From positions 1 through 29,747 of the forward strand of contig BQJS01000034.1 in the NCBI GenBank assembly GCA_021604825.1: a DNA stretch of 29,747 nt. The letters are read 5' to 3'. Both the position numbers and the translations under genes were made by a program. Under the pieces are notes generated by a model. That model was not told where the DNA came from. It made no database searches and was given only the letters and a program-made list of their open reading frames with translations. How positions within the stretch are numbered: the stretch's first letter is position 1; each line of letters begins with the position of its first letter. Shown here piece after piece: positions 15,941 to 24,450 of this stretch. This DNA comes from Phycisphaerae bacterium. GTDB lineage: Bacteria > Planctomycetota > Phycisphaerae > UBA1845.

Positions 15941-18130
15941 TTAGCCGCTCGCGATGATCGCGGATGCCGACGGAATCTTGACCTTGTTGCCCGCGGACTT
16001 CGGTAGCGGCAAATCGACATCGGGCTTGTTGATCTTTCTCATCACCGCATTCTCGCGCAAGTGGCTCAACGACTTCGGCCAATCAAACGTCATCGGTGCG
16101 GCGTCACGATTGACGACCAGCATCCCCATCATCAAGCCAAAAATCTGCTCCATGAGCATCGCTGTCCAATCGGTCTTCCAAATCGAATCGCCAAGCGGCG
16201 CGGAGTGACTCGCCGGAAGCTCAATGCGAATCAACGCTGCACCCGCCGATGCTGCCGACCGATGAATCGGGTCGGTGAAGTCATGGTCGTCGGTGACAAC
16301 GTAAGTCCTAAGATCGTCCACCCGCCAAGTGATGTCGTCGATTCGGCTACGGTCCGCGCTCGGTCCTGGCGATCGGTAGAAGTGTCGCTTCGCCATCAAC
16401 TGTTCCATCAGCGTTGGCAACGGCGCCAATCGTTTGGCAATCGCCTTGCTATTTATAATCGAGACTCTGACTTCGTGAGCCGGGGCAGTCGTCACATCGA
16501 TCCATGCAGCCAGCGCACCCTTGTCGAATTCGGCGTCGATATCGTGACGCTCAGCGCCTTCGTCAGCCGACCACCCACCCCAGCGTCCAACGTGCGTTCC
16601 ATGTGGCAGCCAAGCGATGCGGAAATGTCGATTGAGCGTGTTCGCATACGGCGAGACAAACGGTGCTGGCCGAAGCATGGATTTGATCCACAGCAACATG
16701 CCATACGCCGCGTCCAAGTCGCCGCCATTGAGGATCGATCGGACGATGATCGCCGGACGCTCCACAACGGGTAAACCGACCGTTTCACGATCGCGCCCAA
16801 CGGTGATGATCGCGGGTTGTTCGGAGTCGGCTGGTCGGCGTTCTTCCGGCCAAGCCAATGCGGGATAGCGATCGACCATATCGCACAGGTGGCTGTGATA
16901 CTCCTCCTGCGTGCGACTGACCGCGATAAACTGCCCAACCGACTGCTGACGAACGCCCAATGCCGACAGAATCAAATTTACCGCCGGGACAGCTTCGTGC
17001 AGTGAACTACCGACCGCTTCGATCGGATCAACGTCAATCACGACGATCGCGCCGCCAGTGGTTCGTTTGTAAAGCGCGATGGGTTTCTCGGAACTGGTTT
17101 CCGAATCGGTCACCGAATCGAGCAGCACCTCAAGCCCGTGTTTCTTGCAGAAATCCTTGAACACTTTGTTCTGTCGAAACTGTCGTTGGTACATCTGCGA
17201 CGAATGGTCGCCGCGTCCGGCGAAGGGGATCTGATCGTAAAGTGCGAATCCCGACGTGACGAAATTTGAATGAACCACGCGGGCGTGGAACGGATCATCG
17301 ATTTGTTTGACGAGCTTGGTGAGCAAATGCCCATCCGAAATCGCTTCCATGTACCGCGTTGAAACGATCACGACCCGATCCTTGGCCAACGCATCGAGCG
17401 CCTTGACGCTGCCCACTTTCGCCAACGGCTTGTCGTCGAGGATCAGGACGGCATCGGCTTGTAGTGCCTTTGGTTGCAATTTCGTCGAGCCGTGGGCCAC
17501 GACGCGGTTCTTGCCCAGTCGCACCGATAGCAGATCGACGATGGGCCGATCGGTTTGCTTTGAGATGACCGACACAGATCGGGCTGGCTTCGGAGGTTGA
17601 TGGGCGAACGGCAGCGGCGGAAGAGCGGCGGGGTGCGAACGACTTTCCGGCTCGATGACCGGGATCACCCGCACGTCATGGATGCGGGCCATTCCCTCGG
17701 CGTGTCGCATTCCGATCTGCATCTCGACCGACGCGATACCGTGGTCGGCTTTGAAAAATCCTCGCAAGGTGTACTCGTGCGCTTGTTGCAACGGTTCAAA
17801 AGCAAACGGTTTGAGCGGTTTCCTCTCGCGATCGAACGGCAGCATCTGCACATTCAACCCGCCATAACCATCGTCGCTCGCGCAATCGCAGGAGACGACC
17901 ACCTCGACGCGGTAGAACTGATCTTTCTTGCAGCGGAACTTCTGCGACCAGAACCCGCCCGATTGCGTGTCGGTGCATTCGAGTTCCATGCCGCTGAGGT
18001 GACCATTGGACGACTTGGGCATGGGGCGCCAATCGACGGCCTCACCCGCCGACGTCCATTTCCACCCACGCGGTTTGCGCTGGCCTTGGGAGAAATCCGC
18101 GTTCTTAATCCGGTTGAGTTCTGCAAGCAT
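15941..18130 (-). CDS. Protein with N-terminal carbohydrate-binding-like domain, last gene of the envelope operon
   Basis: About 729 residues from the ATG at 18130; the frame is open to a TTG at 18232, which would add 34 residues. Neither start has a good ribosome binding site. Residues about 10-155 look like a jelly-roll carbohydrate-binding module: NADFSQG at the start is the usual opening strand, followed by an aromatic-rich stretch and the closing strand IHDVRVIPV. A Pro-rich hinge near 165-185 leads into a large alpha/beta region that I cannot assign. It contains several Rossmann-like strands (DAVLILDD, DRVVIVST, GAIVVIDVDP) that vaguely recall the glutamine-amidotransferase-like domains common in this operon type. 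No signal peptide or membrane segment is seen with either start, unlike every other complete gene of the operon. Function is unknown. Confidence 0.75.
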   Translation of the reverse strand: MLAELNRIKNADFSQGQRKPRGWKWTSAGEAVDWRPMPKSSNGHLSGMELECTDTQSGGFWSQKFRCKKDQFYRVEVVVSCDCASDDGYGGLNVQMLPFDRERKPLKPFAFEPLQQAHEYTLRGFFKADHGIASVEMQIGMRHAEGMARIHDVRVIPVIEPESRSHPAALPPLPFAHQPPKPARSVSVISKQTDRPIVDLLSVRLGKNRVVAHGSTKLQPKALQADAVLILDDKPLAKVGSVKALDALAKDRVVIVSTRYMEAISDGHLLTKLVKQIDDPFHARVVHSNFVTSGFALYDQIPFAGRGDHSSQMYQRQFRQNKVFKDFCKKHGLEVLLDSVTDSETSSEKPIALYKRTTGGAIVVIDVDPIEAVGSSLHEAVPAVNLILSALGVRQQSVGQFIAVSRTQEEYHSHLCDMVDRYPALAWPEERRPADSEQPAIITVGRDRETVGLPVVERPAIIVRSILNGGDLDAAYGMLLWIKSMLRPAPFVSPYANTLNRHFRIAWLPHGTHVGRWGGWSADEGAERHDIDAEFDKGALAAWIDVTTAPAHEVRVSIINSKAIAKRLAPLPTLMEQLMAKRHFYRSPGPSADRSRIDDITWRVDDLRTYVVTDDHDFTDPIHRSAASAGAALIRIELPASHSAPLGDSIWKTDWTAMLMEQIFGLMMGMLVVNRDAAPMTFDWPKSLSHLRENAVMRKINKPDVDLPLPKSAGNKVKIPSASAIIASG

Positions 18131-18271
18131 ATTGTGTTCGCTTTCGTAAACGGTTTCGGCATGTATAGCCGCCAACCGCGACGCTTGCAAATGAATCGCC
18201 CCGCGAACAGGTCGGATGTGTGGCTGACGCAAGATGTGATTTGTTGGTGCTCGCCGAACAGATGAGCCGTG

Positions 18272-19417
18272 CTAGTCTTGTGGCGCTTCCGATTCCTCTT
18301 CGGTGACCGGCTTGGATGGATCGAACGGCGGTTCCACTTCGGGGAGTTGGCCAAGTTCTTCGCTTCGTGCGAGAACCAATTCCACGTCAACATGCTCAGC
18401 CCCGCGCAGCAATCGCACGTCCACCTGCTCGCCGGCAGGCACCATGTACAAGGCTTTGACCAATTGGCCAAAATGTTTGATCGGTTGATCGTTGATTTGA
18501 ACGATCCAGTCGCCAGGCAGCGCCCCAGCCTCTCTAATCGGCGACGGGTCAGCCGTCGACAAGATCGCGACACCTTCTTTGACCGTGTCGTTGACGACCA
18601 TCCCCAGCCACCCGCGATGAAACGATTTTCCGGCTTTCAGGTCGGCGACGATTTCATGCACACGCTTGCCCGGAACCGCAAACCCCACGCCCGCATCGTA
18701 GAACTCGATGCCCGCGAGTTCGCCGGGACGCTGCGCCATTGGCACGCAGATTCCGAGGACATATCCGGACGAATCCAAAAGCGGTCCGCCATAGTTGGCT
18801 GGCGATAGCTTGGCGTCGGTTTGAATCGCATTGCCCGTCATGCGATTGAGGGCGCTAACAATGCCCACGCTGGCCATCGGTTTCATCCCGCCGAACCCCA
18901 TGCCCAACGCGATCGCGGTCTGCCCGGGTCGAATTTGCTCGTTGGGCACCCAGTCGGGTGTGGGTAGGTCAGTCGCGTCTATTTCGAGAAGGGTCAACTT
19001 GCGGACGCGATCACGGGCGACGATGTCAGCCGTCATCTGCCGGCCATCGGATAGCGCAACGGTGACGATCGACGGATCGCGGACGAAGTTGAAGCTGCTG
19101 GTCAGGATCAAACCGTCGGACGAATAGATGATGCCCGTCGTTGGACCATCGGCAATCATGAAACTACCGCCCGGGTTGTCACGAAATTGATTGGGGTTCT
19201 TGTCATCGTCGGTCGCCAGCAACTGATCGAGCGGTTGAACTCCGCCGACCGTTTCGATGCGCACGACGAATGGGGTGGCATTGGAGATCGCCCGTTGAAC
19301 GATTTCGTTCGCACCGTCGGTTGCCTTCGACTCTGATGCAGGCGCGGCTGGGGTCATCAACAGCACGCACGCTGCGACGATCGCCCCTCGAATAGCCAGT
19401 GAACTGAACCGGGTCAT
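18272..19417 (-). CDS. Trypsin-PDZ (HtrA-like) protein lacking the catalytic triad
   Basis: A 381-residue exported protein with the HtrA layout: signal peptide (to about residue 28), trypsin-like domain (about 35-260) and one PDZ domain (about 268-350), then an acidic Pro/Glu tail. The fold motifs are clear (SSDGLILT, VTVALSDGR, IALGMGFGG, GGPLLDSSGYVLGI). The catalytic positions are not: the histidine of the LTNxHVV motif is replaced (LTSSFNFV, Phe109 or Asn110), the aspartate aligns with Lys140, and the serine of GNSGGP is Tyr209 (ANYGGP). It is therefore probably a pseudoprotease that binds peptides or a partner protein. The ATG overlaps the stop of the upstream protease gene by 4 bases (ATGA) and has GGAGGA at 19424-19429, which fixes the start and implies coupled translation. 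A longer frame to 19501 is rejected. Confidence 0.92.
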   Translation of the reverse strand: MTRFSSLAIRGAIVAACVLLMTPAAPASESKATDGANEIVQRAISNATPFVVRIETVGGVQPLDQLLATDDDKNPNQFRDNPGGSFMIADGPTTGIIYSSDGLILTSSFNFVRDPSIVTVALSDGRQMTADIVARDRVRKLTLLEIDATDLPTPDWVPNEQIRPGQTAIALGMGFGGMKPMASVGIVSALNRMTGNAIQTDAKLSPANYGGPLLDSSGYVLGICVPMAQRPGELAGIEFYDAGVGFAVPGKRVHEIVADLKAGKSFHRGWLGMVVNDTVKEGVAILSTADPSPIREAGALPGDWIVQINDQPIKHFGQLVKALYMVPAGEQVDVRLLRGAEHVDVELVLARSEELGQLPEVEPPFDPSKPVTEEESEAPQD

Positions 19418-22068
19418 TTCGCTTCCTCCAGTTCGATGCGGATCTTTTTGACCTTCTCGCCGCGTAGCACGGTTAATTCGAGGATGTCGCCGGGTTCGCA
19501 TTCGTCGATAATGCGCTGCAATGCTTTGAGCTTGGCGATGGGGCGGCCATTGGCTCCGATGATCAAATCGTCCTTGCGTATGCGTGCCCGGGCGGCTGGC
19601 GAGCCTCGTCGCACGCGTTCGACATACACAGGATTGGATCGATAACCCAATTCAAAAAACTTGATACCGTGATAAACGTCGCGACTTTTTTTTGTTGAAC
19701 GATTACCAAGACTGGCAGCACTTGCGATAAATTCGTTGAGGACGGAAATCGGAATGGCGTAATTCAATTGCGTGTGGGTGAAGCGAGACTCGACCCCGCG
19801 ACCGACCAGCCCGACAAGTTGCCCCGCGCTATCGACCAGCGCCCCACCCGCGAAGCCCGGCGCACTCGTGATCGCATCGATGACCAGCACATCCCCACGA
19901 TAAGGAAATTCTTGCGTACCACGCGTCGCGTCCAGCTTGGTCGTTCCGCAATAAACACCGCGACTCAGTGAAATGCGTTCACCTTTGTCAGCGACTTTGA
20001 ACGGATTCCCCCCTGCGAAAACGGTTTGGCCAATCGTCAGCGTCGGGGCGTCGTTCAAATCGAAGCACGCATACTTGCTTTTGCCTTGCTCGCTCGCGAC
20101 GAATTCACCCGGCGTCAACTGCACCAACGCCAACTGCAATTCCCGATCAGCATGTACGATGTTGACTTTGCGTGGTGACCCGTCGGACAAGTGGGCGCGA
20201 ACGTTCGGGGAGTTCAGCAAACCTGAATCGACCGTCAACACCAAGCCGTTTGTCGAGATCAGAATACCGCAACCGTAGCCTTCGCTTTGACCCACCCGCG
20301 CGCCGATCAACTTGACCACGCGGTGGGCGACACCGTCGAAAACTTCGGTTGCCAGCGTCGGCTCGTTTGAATTTGGTTTCGTCCGTATGGGTTCGCGGAC
20401 TCGGTCTTCAGTTTTCTTGTCTCTATCCGCGATACTGATCGCCGTCTTGCCGAGTGTCGATTTAACCACGAGATCGACGGGCCAGCCCGATGCGTCAGCC
20501 AACGTCAGGTCGACGGATTCACGGGTCGGCTCGTCGGTGGCTGTGATTCGGCGAAGGTTTCCATGGCTTGCGTCAAAACCAAGGCGGATGGTGGTGTGAT
20601 CATCCAAGGGAACCGTGATGCATTCCAACAGCGTCGAACGCGACACCCCGTTTGAATCGGGGTCGAGTAGCGCATCGGCACCGCAGTGTTCGAACAAGCC
20701 GGCTGACTTTTCCGGATCGGATTTGATAAGTCGCTCGTGTGCAAACGCCCGGGCTCGAAATGCCAGGTCCATGGCCGCAGGAAGCGGGGCATCCCCAATG
20801 CTGGCCTGCAACGCACCATCGACCTTTTCAACCAGTATGCTTCCCGAATCGTCTTCAGACGGTGTCCACGAGACACTCCCGTCATCGAGGGCAATCACTT
20901 TGTATTCGACCGAATCTGTCGCAGCTTCGCCGGATGTATGAACTTCCCGCCACGTCTTGCGAGGGTTGGCGGTTGTCTTTCCAATCGTACGTCGAAAACG
21001 CTTGAGCACGCGTTCGACCCCAAGGGCGACGACTTCTGGATCGGGCTCATACGGCTTCTTGGTCTTGATCTTGACGCCTTCGGTTCGTGTGGTGCGGTGG
21101 TGAACTTTTCCGGTGGCGTCGCGGTAACTCAGGGCGACGGGCCAATCGCCGGGAAGTGTGCCCAACACGCTCGCGAAGTGGTTGGCTGATTGAATCGGTT
21201 GGTTGGCGAATCGGACCAATTCGTCTCCGGGTCGCACGCCGACATCCCATGCGGGCGCCCCTTCGTATAGTTCGACGAACACCACGCCCGCATCGCGATC
21301 GCGCACCGTAGCTTGGATCGTGCCATGTTCGACGAGCAAGCCTGCCCGCAATCCCGGAATGAATGGTTTGATTTGGTTCGACGTGATCGCGTAACCCATG
21401 CCGACGTTGACGCGCCCGCGCATCGAAACGGAAATGCGCCCGTTGATACCGATGACCTCACCTGCGATATTAAACAGCGGCCCGCCCGAGTTACCGGGGT
21501 TGATCGACGTATCCACCTGGATGCAATCGGAATAGAGCAGCACGTCGCCCGAACCGTATTGATAACGATGGATGCCGCTGACGATGCCGGACGTGACCGT
21601 TGGGGCATAGTCGTCGGACAAGAGAAACGGATTACCCATCGCGATCGCAGTGTCGCCGACCCGCACCAGATCAGAGTCGCCCAACTTCGAGTAAGGAAAG
21701 GTGTCGCGTCCGGAGAGCTTGAACATCGCCACGTCGCCACCGGGATCGATCCCCAGAACTTGCAGCGGATAGAGTTTGCCATCGGATAAACCACCAAACC
21801 CGCTTCGCGTTTCCATCATTGCTTCGACGACATGAAAGTTGGTCAAGCCGTACCCGTCCGGGCTGATGATCACGCCGCTGCCACCGCCGCGTTCGGCTTC
21901 GTCGAATATGCAGACCACCGACGGCGCGACTTTTTCGATAACCGCGATGCGGGCAGACTCGGCGCGCTCGGCCAACTCGATCGACGTCGGGCGGGAAGTA
22001 TCCGTATCTGCCGCGTCGGCGCACACGGACCAACCCAATCCGGCTGTCATCGTGGAGAGGATTAACAC
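19414..22068 (-). CDS. Tandem trypsin-PDZ protein, first protease active, second inactive
   Basis: An 884-residue exported protein with two HtrA-like units. Unit 1 (about 40-335) is a trypsin-like protease with an intact triad: His79 in LTNFHVV, Asp112 in DPGGDVA and Ser194 in NPGNSGGPL, followed by PDZ 1. A middle region (about 345-560) of unknown fold contains a stretch that looks like a lipoprotein-type beta-domain (VEYKVIALDDGSVSW). Unit 2 (about 575-785) keeps the trypsin fold, but the triad positions read Ser615, Gln645 and Ala740 (GFAGGAL), so it should not cleave. PDZ 2 ends the protein. The start is uncertain: GTG at 22068 has no ribosome binding site and leaves a signal peptide without a basic N-region; ATG at 22050 is the alternative. 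It overlaps the next gene by 4 bases. Likely role: envelope quality control or a regulated cleavage within this operon's complex. Confidence 0.93.
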   Translation of the reverse strand: MLILSTMTAGLGWSVCADAADTDTSRPTSIELAERAESARIAVIEKVAPSVVCIFDEAERGGGSGVIISPDGYGLTNFHVVEAMMETRSGFGGLSDGKLYPLQVLGIDPGGDVAMFKLSGRDTFPYSKLGDSDLVRVGDTAIAMGNPFLLSDDYAPTVTSGIVSGIHRYQYGSGDVLLYSDCIQVDTSINPGNSGGPLFNIAGEVIGINGRISVSMRGRVNVGMGYAITSNQIKPFIPGLRAGLLVEHGTIQATVRDRDAGVVFVELYEGAPAWDVGVRPGDELVRFANQPIQSANHFASVLGTLPGDWPVALSYRDATGKVHHRTTRTEGVKIKTKKPYEPDPEVVALGVERVLKRFRRTIGKTTANPRKTWREVHTSGEAATDSVEYKVIALDDGSVSWTPSEDDSGSILVEKVDGALQASIGDAPLPAAMDLAFRARAFAHERLIKSDPEKSAGLFEHCGADALLDPDSNGVSRSTLLECITVPLDDHTTIRLGFDASHGNLRRITATDEPTRESVDLTLADASGWPVDLVVKSTLGKTAISIADRDKKTEDRVREPIRTKPNSNEPTLATEVFDGVAHRVVKLIGARVGQSEGYGCGILISTNGLVLTVDSGLLNSPNVRAHLSDGSPRKVNIVHADRELQLALVQLTPGEFVASEQGKSKYACFDLNDAPTLTIGQTVFAGGNPFKVADKGERISLSRGVYCGTTKLDATRGTQEFPYRGDVLVIDAITSAPGFAGGALVDSAGQLVGLVGRGVESRFTHTQLNYAIPISVLNEFIASAASLGNRSTKKSRDVYHGIKFFELGYRSNPVYVERVRRGSPAARARIRKDDLIIGANGRPIAKLKALQRIIDECEPGDILELTVLRGEKVKKIRIELEEAK

Positions 22069-22124
22069 TGATCGGAGGGAGCGAGCGATTTCAAAACTCC
22101 AGGAAGATTCTTCTGCGTAGTCTA

Positions 22125-23360
22125 TTAGCTTTGCGTCTTGGGCTTGACCAAGCGTGCCGATGCCCAGTTCGCCCAGTCACCGACATCGGCGCGGTCAGCC
22201 GACTCGACGATCAACGTCAACCATTCCGCGCCAGCCACCGAAACATTGACAGGAACCGCGCGTTCCGAGCCGGTCATCGGCTTGCCATCGTAGGCGATTT
22301 TTCCGTCCACCATGATCTTAAACGAAACGCTCCCGCTCGGCCGCACGGCATCATCCAGACCGATCGTCGCCGCAAACGTCTCATACGCGCCGGCCAACCG
22401 ATATTGAATCTCGCTGTGGGCATGGACACCGATCCCATGCTCAAACGCGACACCGTCCATCCGCATCGTTTTGTTAAAGACGTTGCGGTTTTTTCGAAAC
22501 GTCCAACCGTCATGGACCACACCCGACGATGAATGGCTGTGTGGCTCAAGCGTGTCCAGATAGATGATTCGATCGCCGTTAAGCGTTAGTGATTCGACGT
22601 CGTCGATTGCGCAGGTGACGGTTTGTTTGAAACTCGTGCTGAACGTCAGTTGGCCGTCTTCAATCGAACCCAGCGAACCAGCGAAAGCGTCGCCGGAGGC
22701 AAGTCGCAACGTTGACTGCGCTGCCGAGATCGAATCGAGCGACGCTGCGAAAACGAGTGCGTGAATTTTTTCCAAACGAATGCGGCGGGCCCGATCGTTG
22801 AAACGAAATTCGCCGGCAGTCGGACCCAACTCGACCAGCACGCCATGGATCGCGCGGACGCCGTCAGCCGCTTTTTCGCTGCGTGCCAGCAGTATGTCCT
22901 CACCGGCTTGCGCGCTATCGAGCGCGGTTTCGAATCGCGACCGCACTTCGGTTGGCCAACCTTGCTCCTCGAAGGTGATCGCCCGCAAGTCGGCGAACGG
23001 AATTTCAAATCGCTCTGCGAATGTCGTGCGAATAATCACACCGTCGGGCATGGATTCCAACACCGCACCCGAGAGTTGGCCACCCGCCTTGGGGTACGCC
23101 ATGCACGGGCGTGGAATGCGGTTCTGATCGTGACGCCGATGAAACGTGATCTTCGCGAGATCTTCGAGGGGCGTCGCGCGCTCTTCGCCGTCGAATTGCC
23201 ACGTGGCATGATCGATCGAAAGCGAGATGAATTTACCGACGGACGTGGTGCCATCGACATCGGTCAACGTGATCTGCGTGGCGTATGCGCGGGCCGACAC
23301 TGCGCAGACAAACGCCAGCGCAATGCGGATGGAGTTGTGATGTATTCTCGATGATCTCAC
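22125..23360 (-). CDS. Secreted protein with C-terminal NPCBM domain
   Basis: A 411-residue exported protein. The signal peptide ends at about ARAYA (residue 27). Residues about 28-270 are a series of short beta-strand units (for example GAVLESMPDGVIIRT and GSLGSIEDGQLTFST, each followed by an acidic FADL or DDVESL strand). They look like repeated small beta-barrels and have no assigned family. The last 130 residues are an NPCBM (novel putative carbohydrate-binding module) domain: FEHGIGVHAHSEIQYRL, the Ala/Thr strand FAATIGLDD, the core VSFKIMVDGKIAYDG and the closing WANWASARL. These modules are frequent in planctomycetes and are thought to bind glycans. The GTG start overlaps the stop of the preceding gene (GTGA) and has GGAG six bases upstream, so translation is probably coupled. 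Confidence 0.9.
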   Translation of the reverse strand: MRSSRIHHNSIRIALAFVCAVSARAYATQITLTDVDGTTSVGKFISLSIDHATWQFDGEERATPLEDLAKITFHRRHDQNRIPRPCMAYPKAGGQLSGAVLESMPDGVIIRTTFAERFEIPFADLRAITFEEQGWPTEVRSRFETALDSAQAGEDILLARSEKAADGVRAIHGVLVELGPTAGEFRFNDRARRIRLEKIHALVFAASLDSISAAQSTLRLASGDAFAGSLGSIEDGQLTFSTSFKQTVTCAIDDVESLTLNGDRIIYLDTLEPHSHSSSGVVHDGWTFRKNRNVFNKTMRMDGVAFEHGIGVHAHSEIQYRLAGAYETFAATIGLDDAVRPSGSVSFKIMVDGKIAYDGKPMTGSERAVPVNVSVAGAEWLTLIVESADRADVGDWANWASARLVKPKTQS

Positions 23361-24448
23361 GGTTGCTCCGCCAACGATTCGTAATACTGTTCGACCAATG
23401 CCCGATAGCGACCGGGGAATCGATCGCGCAAAACTTGCAAGACCTTGTCGCGTTCGGCTTGTGGCATCGATCCCCAGGCGTCGCCCGGCGTGACCCGACG
23501 GCCGGCTTTCTTGCCCGGTTGCATGGAGCCACCCTTTGGCGATTGGGAATCCTGCGGCGGTGATTCGGATGGCTTTTGCTGCTGTGGACTTTGCTGCGGC
23601 TTAGATTGCTGCGAATCCGAACTCGATTGTTGCTGTTGTTGTTCCTGCTTTTCGGTTTCTTCGATCAGAGTTTCGAGAAGTTCGATGACCCGTTTCTGTG
23701 CGTCTTGCAGTTGCTCGCCAGTGTCAGCCGCGGCCAATCGCTTGTGCGAAAACGACATCAAGTCGGCAACTTCGCCGATGCTTTCGGGAACGCGTCGCGC
23801 CAACTCGGCGAGCATCTGCTTGGCTGTGACGACAAATCGCGGTGATGCATTGGGATATTTGATGAGGAAATTTTCAAGCGTCAGCTTGGCCTCCTCGTGC
23901 TTGAGGTTGTGCAACTGGCAATATCCAAGCATGTAGAGAAGGTCCGGTTCGCCGAATGCGTGGGTGTTGTATGCGTCGATGTCTTTGAAAATTTCCGTAA
24001 TGCGATCCTCGGCTTCGATCAGCTCTTCCATTTCCACCAATTGCCGGATGAGAAACAGGTTCGCGTTGTGATGCAGGTACGGATCGGATGACGCTGACAG
24101 CTTCTTCATCGCCGCAACGTTGTCGACTGTCGCGCCATCCTCATCATATCCATCTAGCGCCTCTCGAAATTCCGACGACGTGAGGACCAAAATTTCTACG
24201 ACGAGCGATTCGGGATCGACGGCGTCGGCTTCTGGGTCGGTTAAGTCCTTTTGATACGATGCGATGGCATCGGCGATGATGGCCTGGGCCTTGTCATCAA
24301 CCGAATCGATGGATTGAACATGCGTCGCCAATCGGTCGAAGAAACCGTTCCCACCTTCGTCGGTAGCGGCATACGCGCCGAGCGTTATCCCGAATGATGC
24401 CATCGCGACGATCGCTATTTGCCAGTTGTTTTGTCGCATAGAAGTCAT
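23357..24448 (-). CDS. Secreted TPR-like protein with Gln/Ser-rich linker
   Basis: A 363-residue exported protein with a signal peptide ending near AYA (residue 27). Residues about 100-215 are helical repeats of TPR type, including the pattern LYMLGYCQLHNLKHEEAKLTL. After a helical stretch (about 220-265) comes a low-complexity linker rich in Gln, Ser and Pro (about 266-318). The C-terminal 40 residues (WGSMPQAERDKVLQVLRDRFPGRYRALVEQYY, given as its key parts WGSMP, RFPGRY and EQYY) resemble a helical module that recurs at the ends of planctomycete proteins in BatA/MoxR-type clusters. ATG starts two bases after the upstream stop, and AGAAGGGA (24457-24464) inside that gene's end serves as ribosome binding site. 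No enzymatic motif. Probably an adaptor in an envelope complex. Confidence 0.87.
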   Translation of the reverse strand: MTSMRQNNWQIAIVAMASFGITLGAYAATDEGGNGFFDRLATHVQSIDSVDDKAQAIIADAIASYQKDLTDPEADAVDPESLVVEILVLTSSEFREALDGYDEDGATVDNVAAMKKLSASSDPYLHHNANLFLIRQLVEMEELIEAEDRITEIFKDIDAYNTHAFGEPDLLYMLGYCQLHNLKHEEAKLTLENFLIKYPNASPRFVVTAKQMLAELARRVPESIGEVADLMSFSHKRLAAADTGEQLQDAQKRVIELLETLIEETEKQEQQQQQSSSDSQQSKPQQSPQQQKPSESPPQDSQSPKGGSMQPGKKAGRRVTPGDAWGSMPQAERDKVLQVLRDRFPGRYRALVEQYYESLAEQP

Positions 24449-24450
24449 CG

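Noticed and set aside
17597..18265. Plus-strand frame of 222 residues across the start of the last operon gene
   Set aside because: Antisense to that gene; no recognisable domain or start signal.
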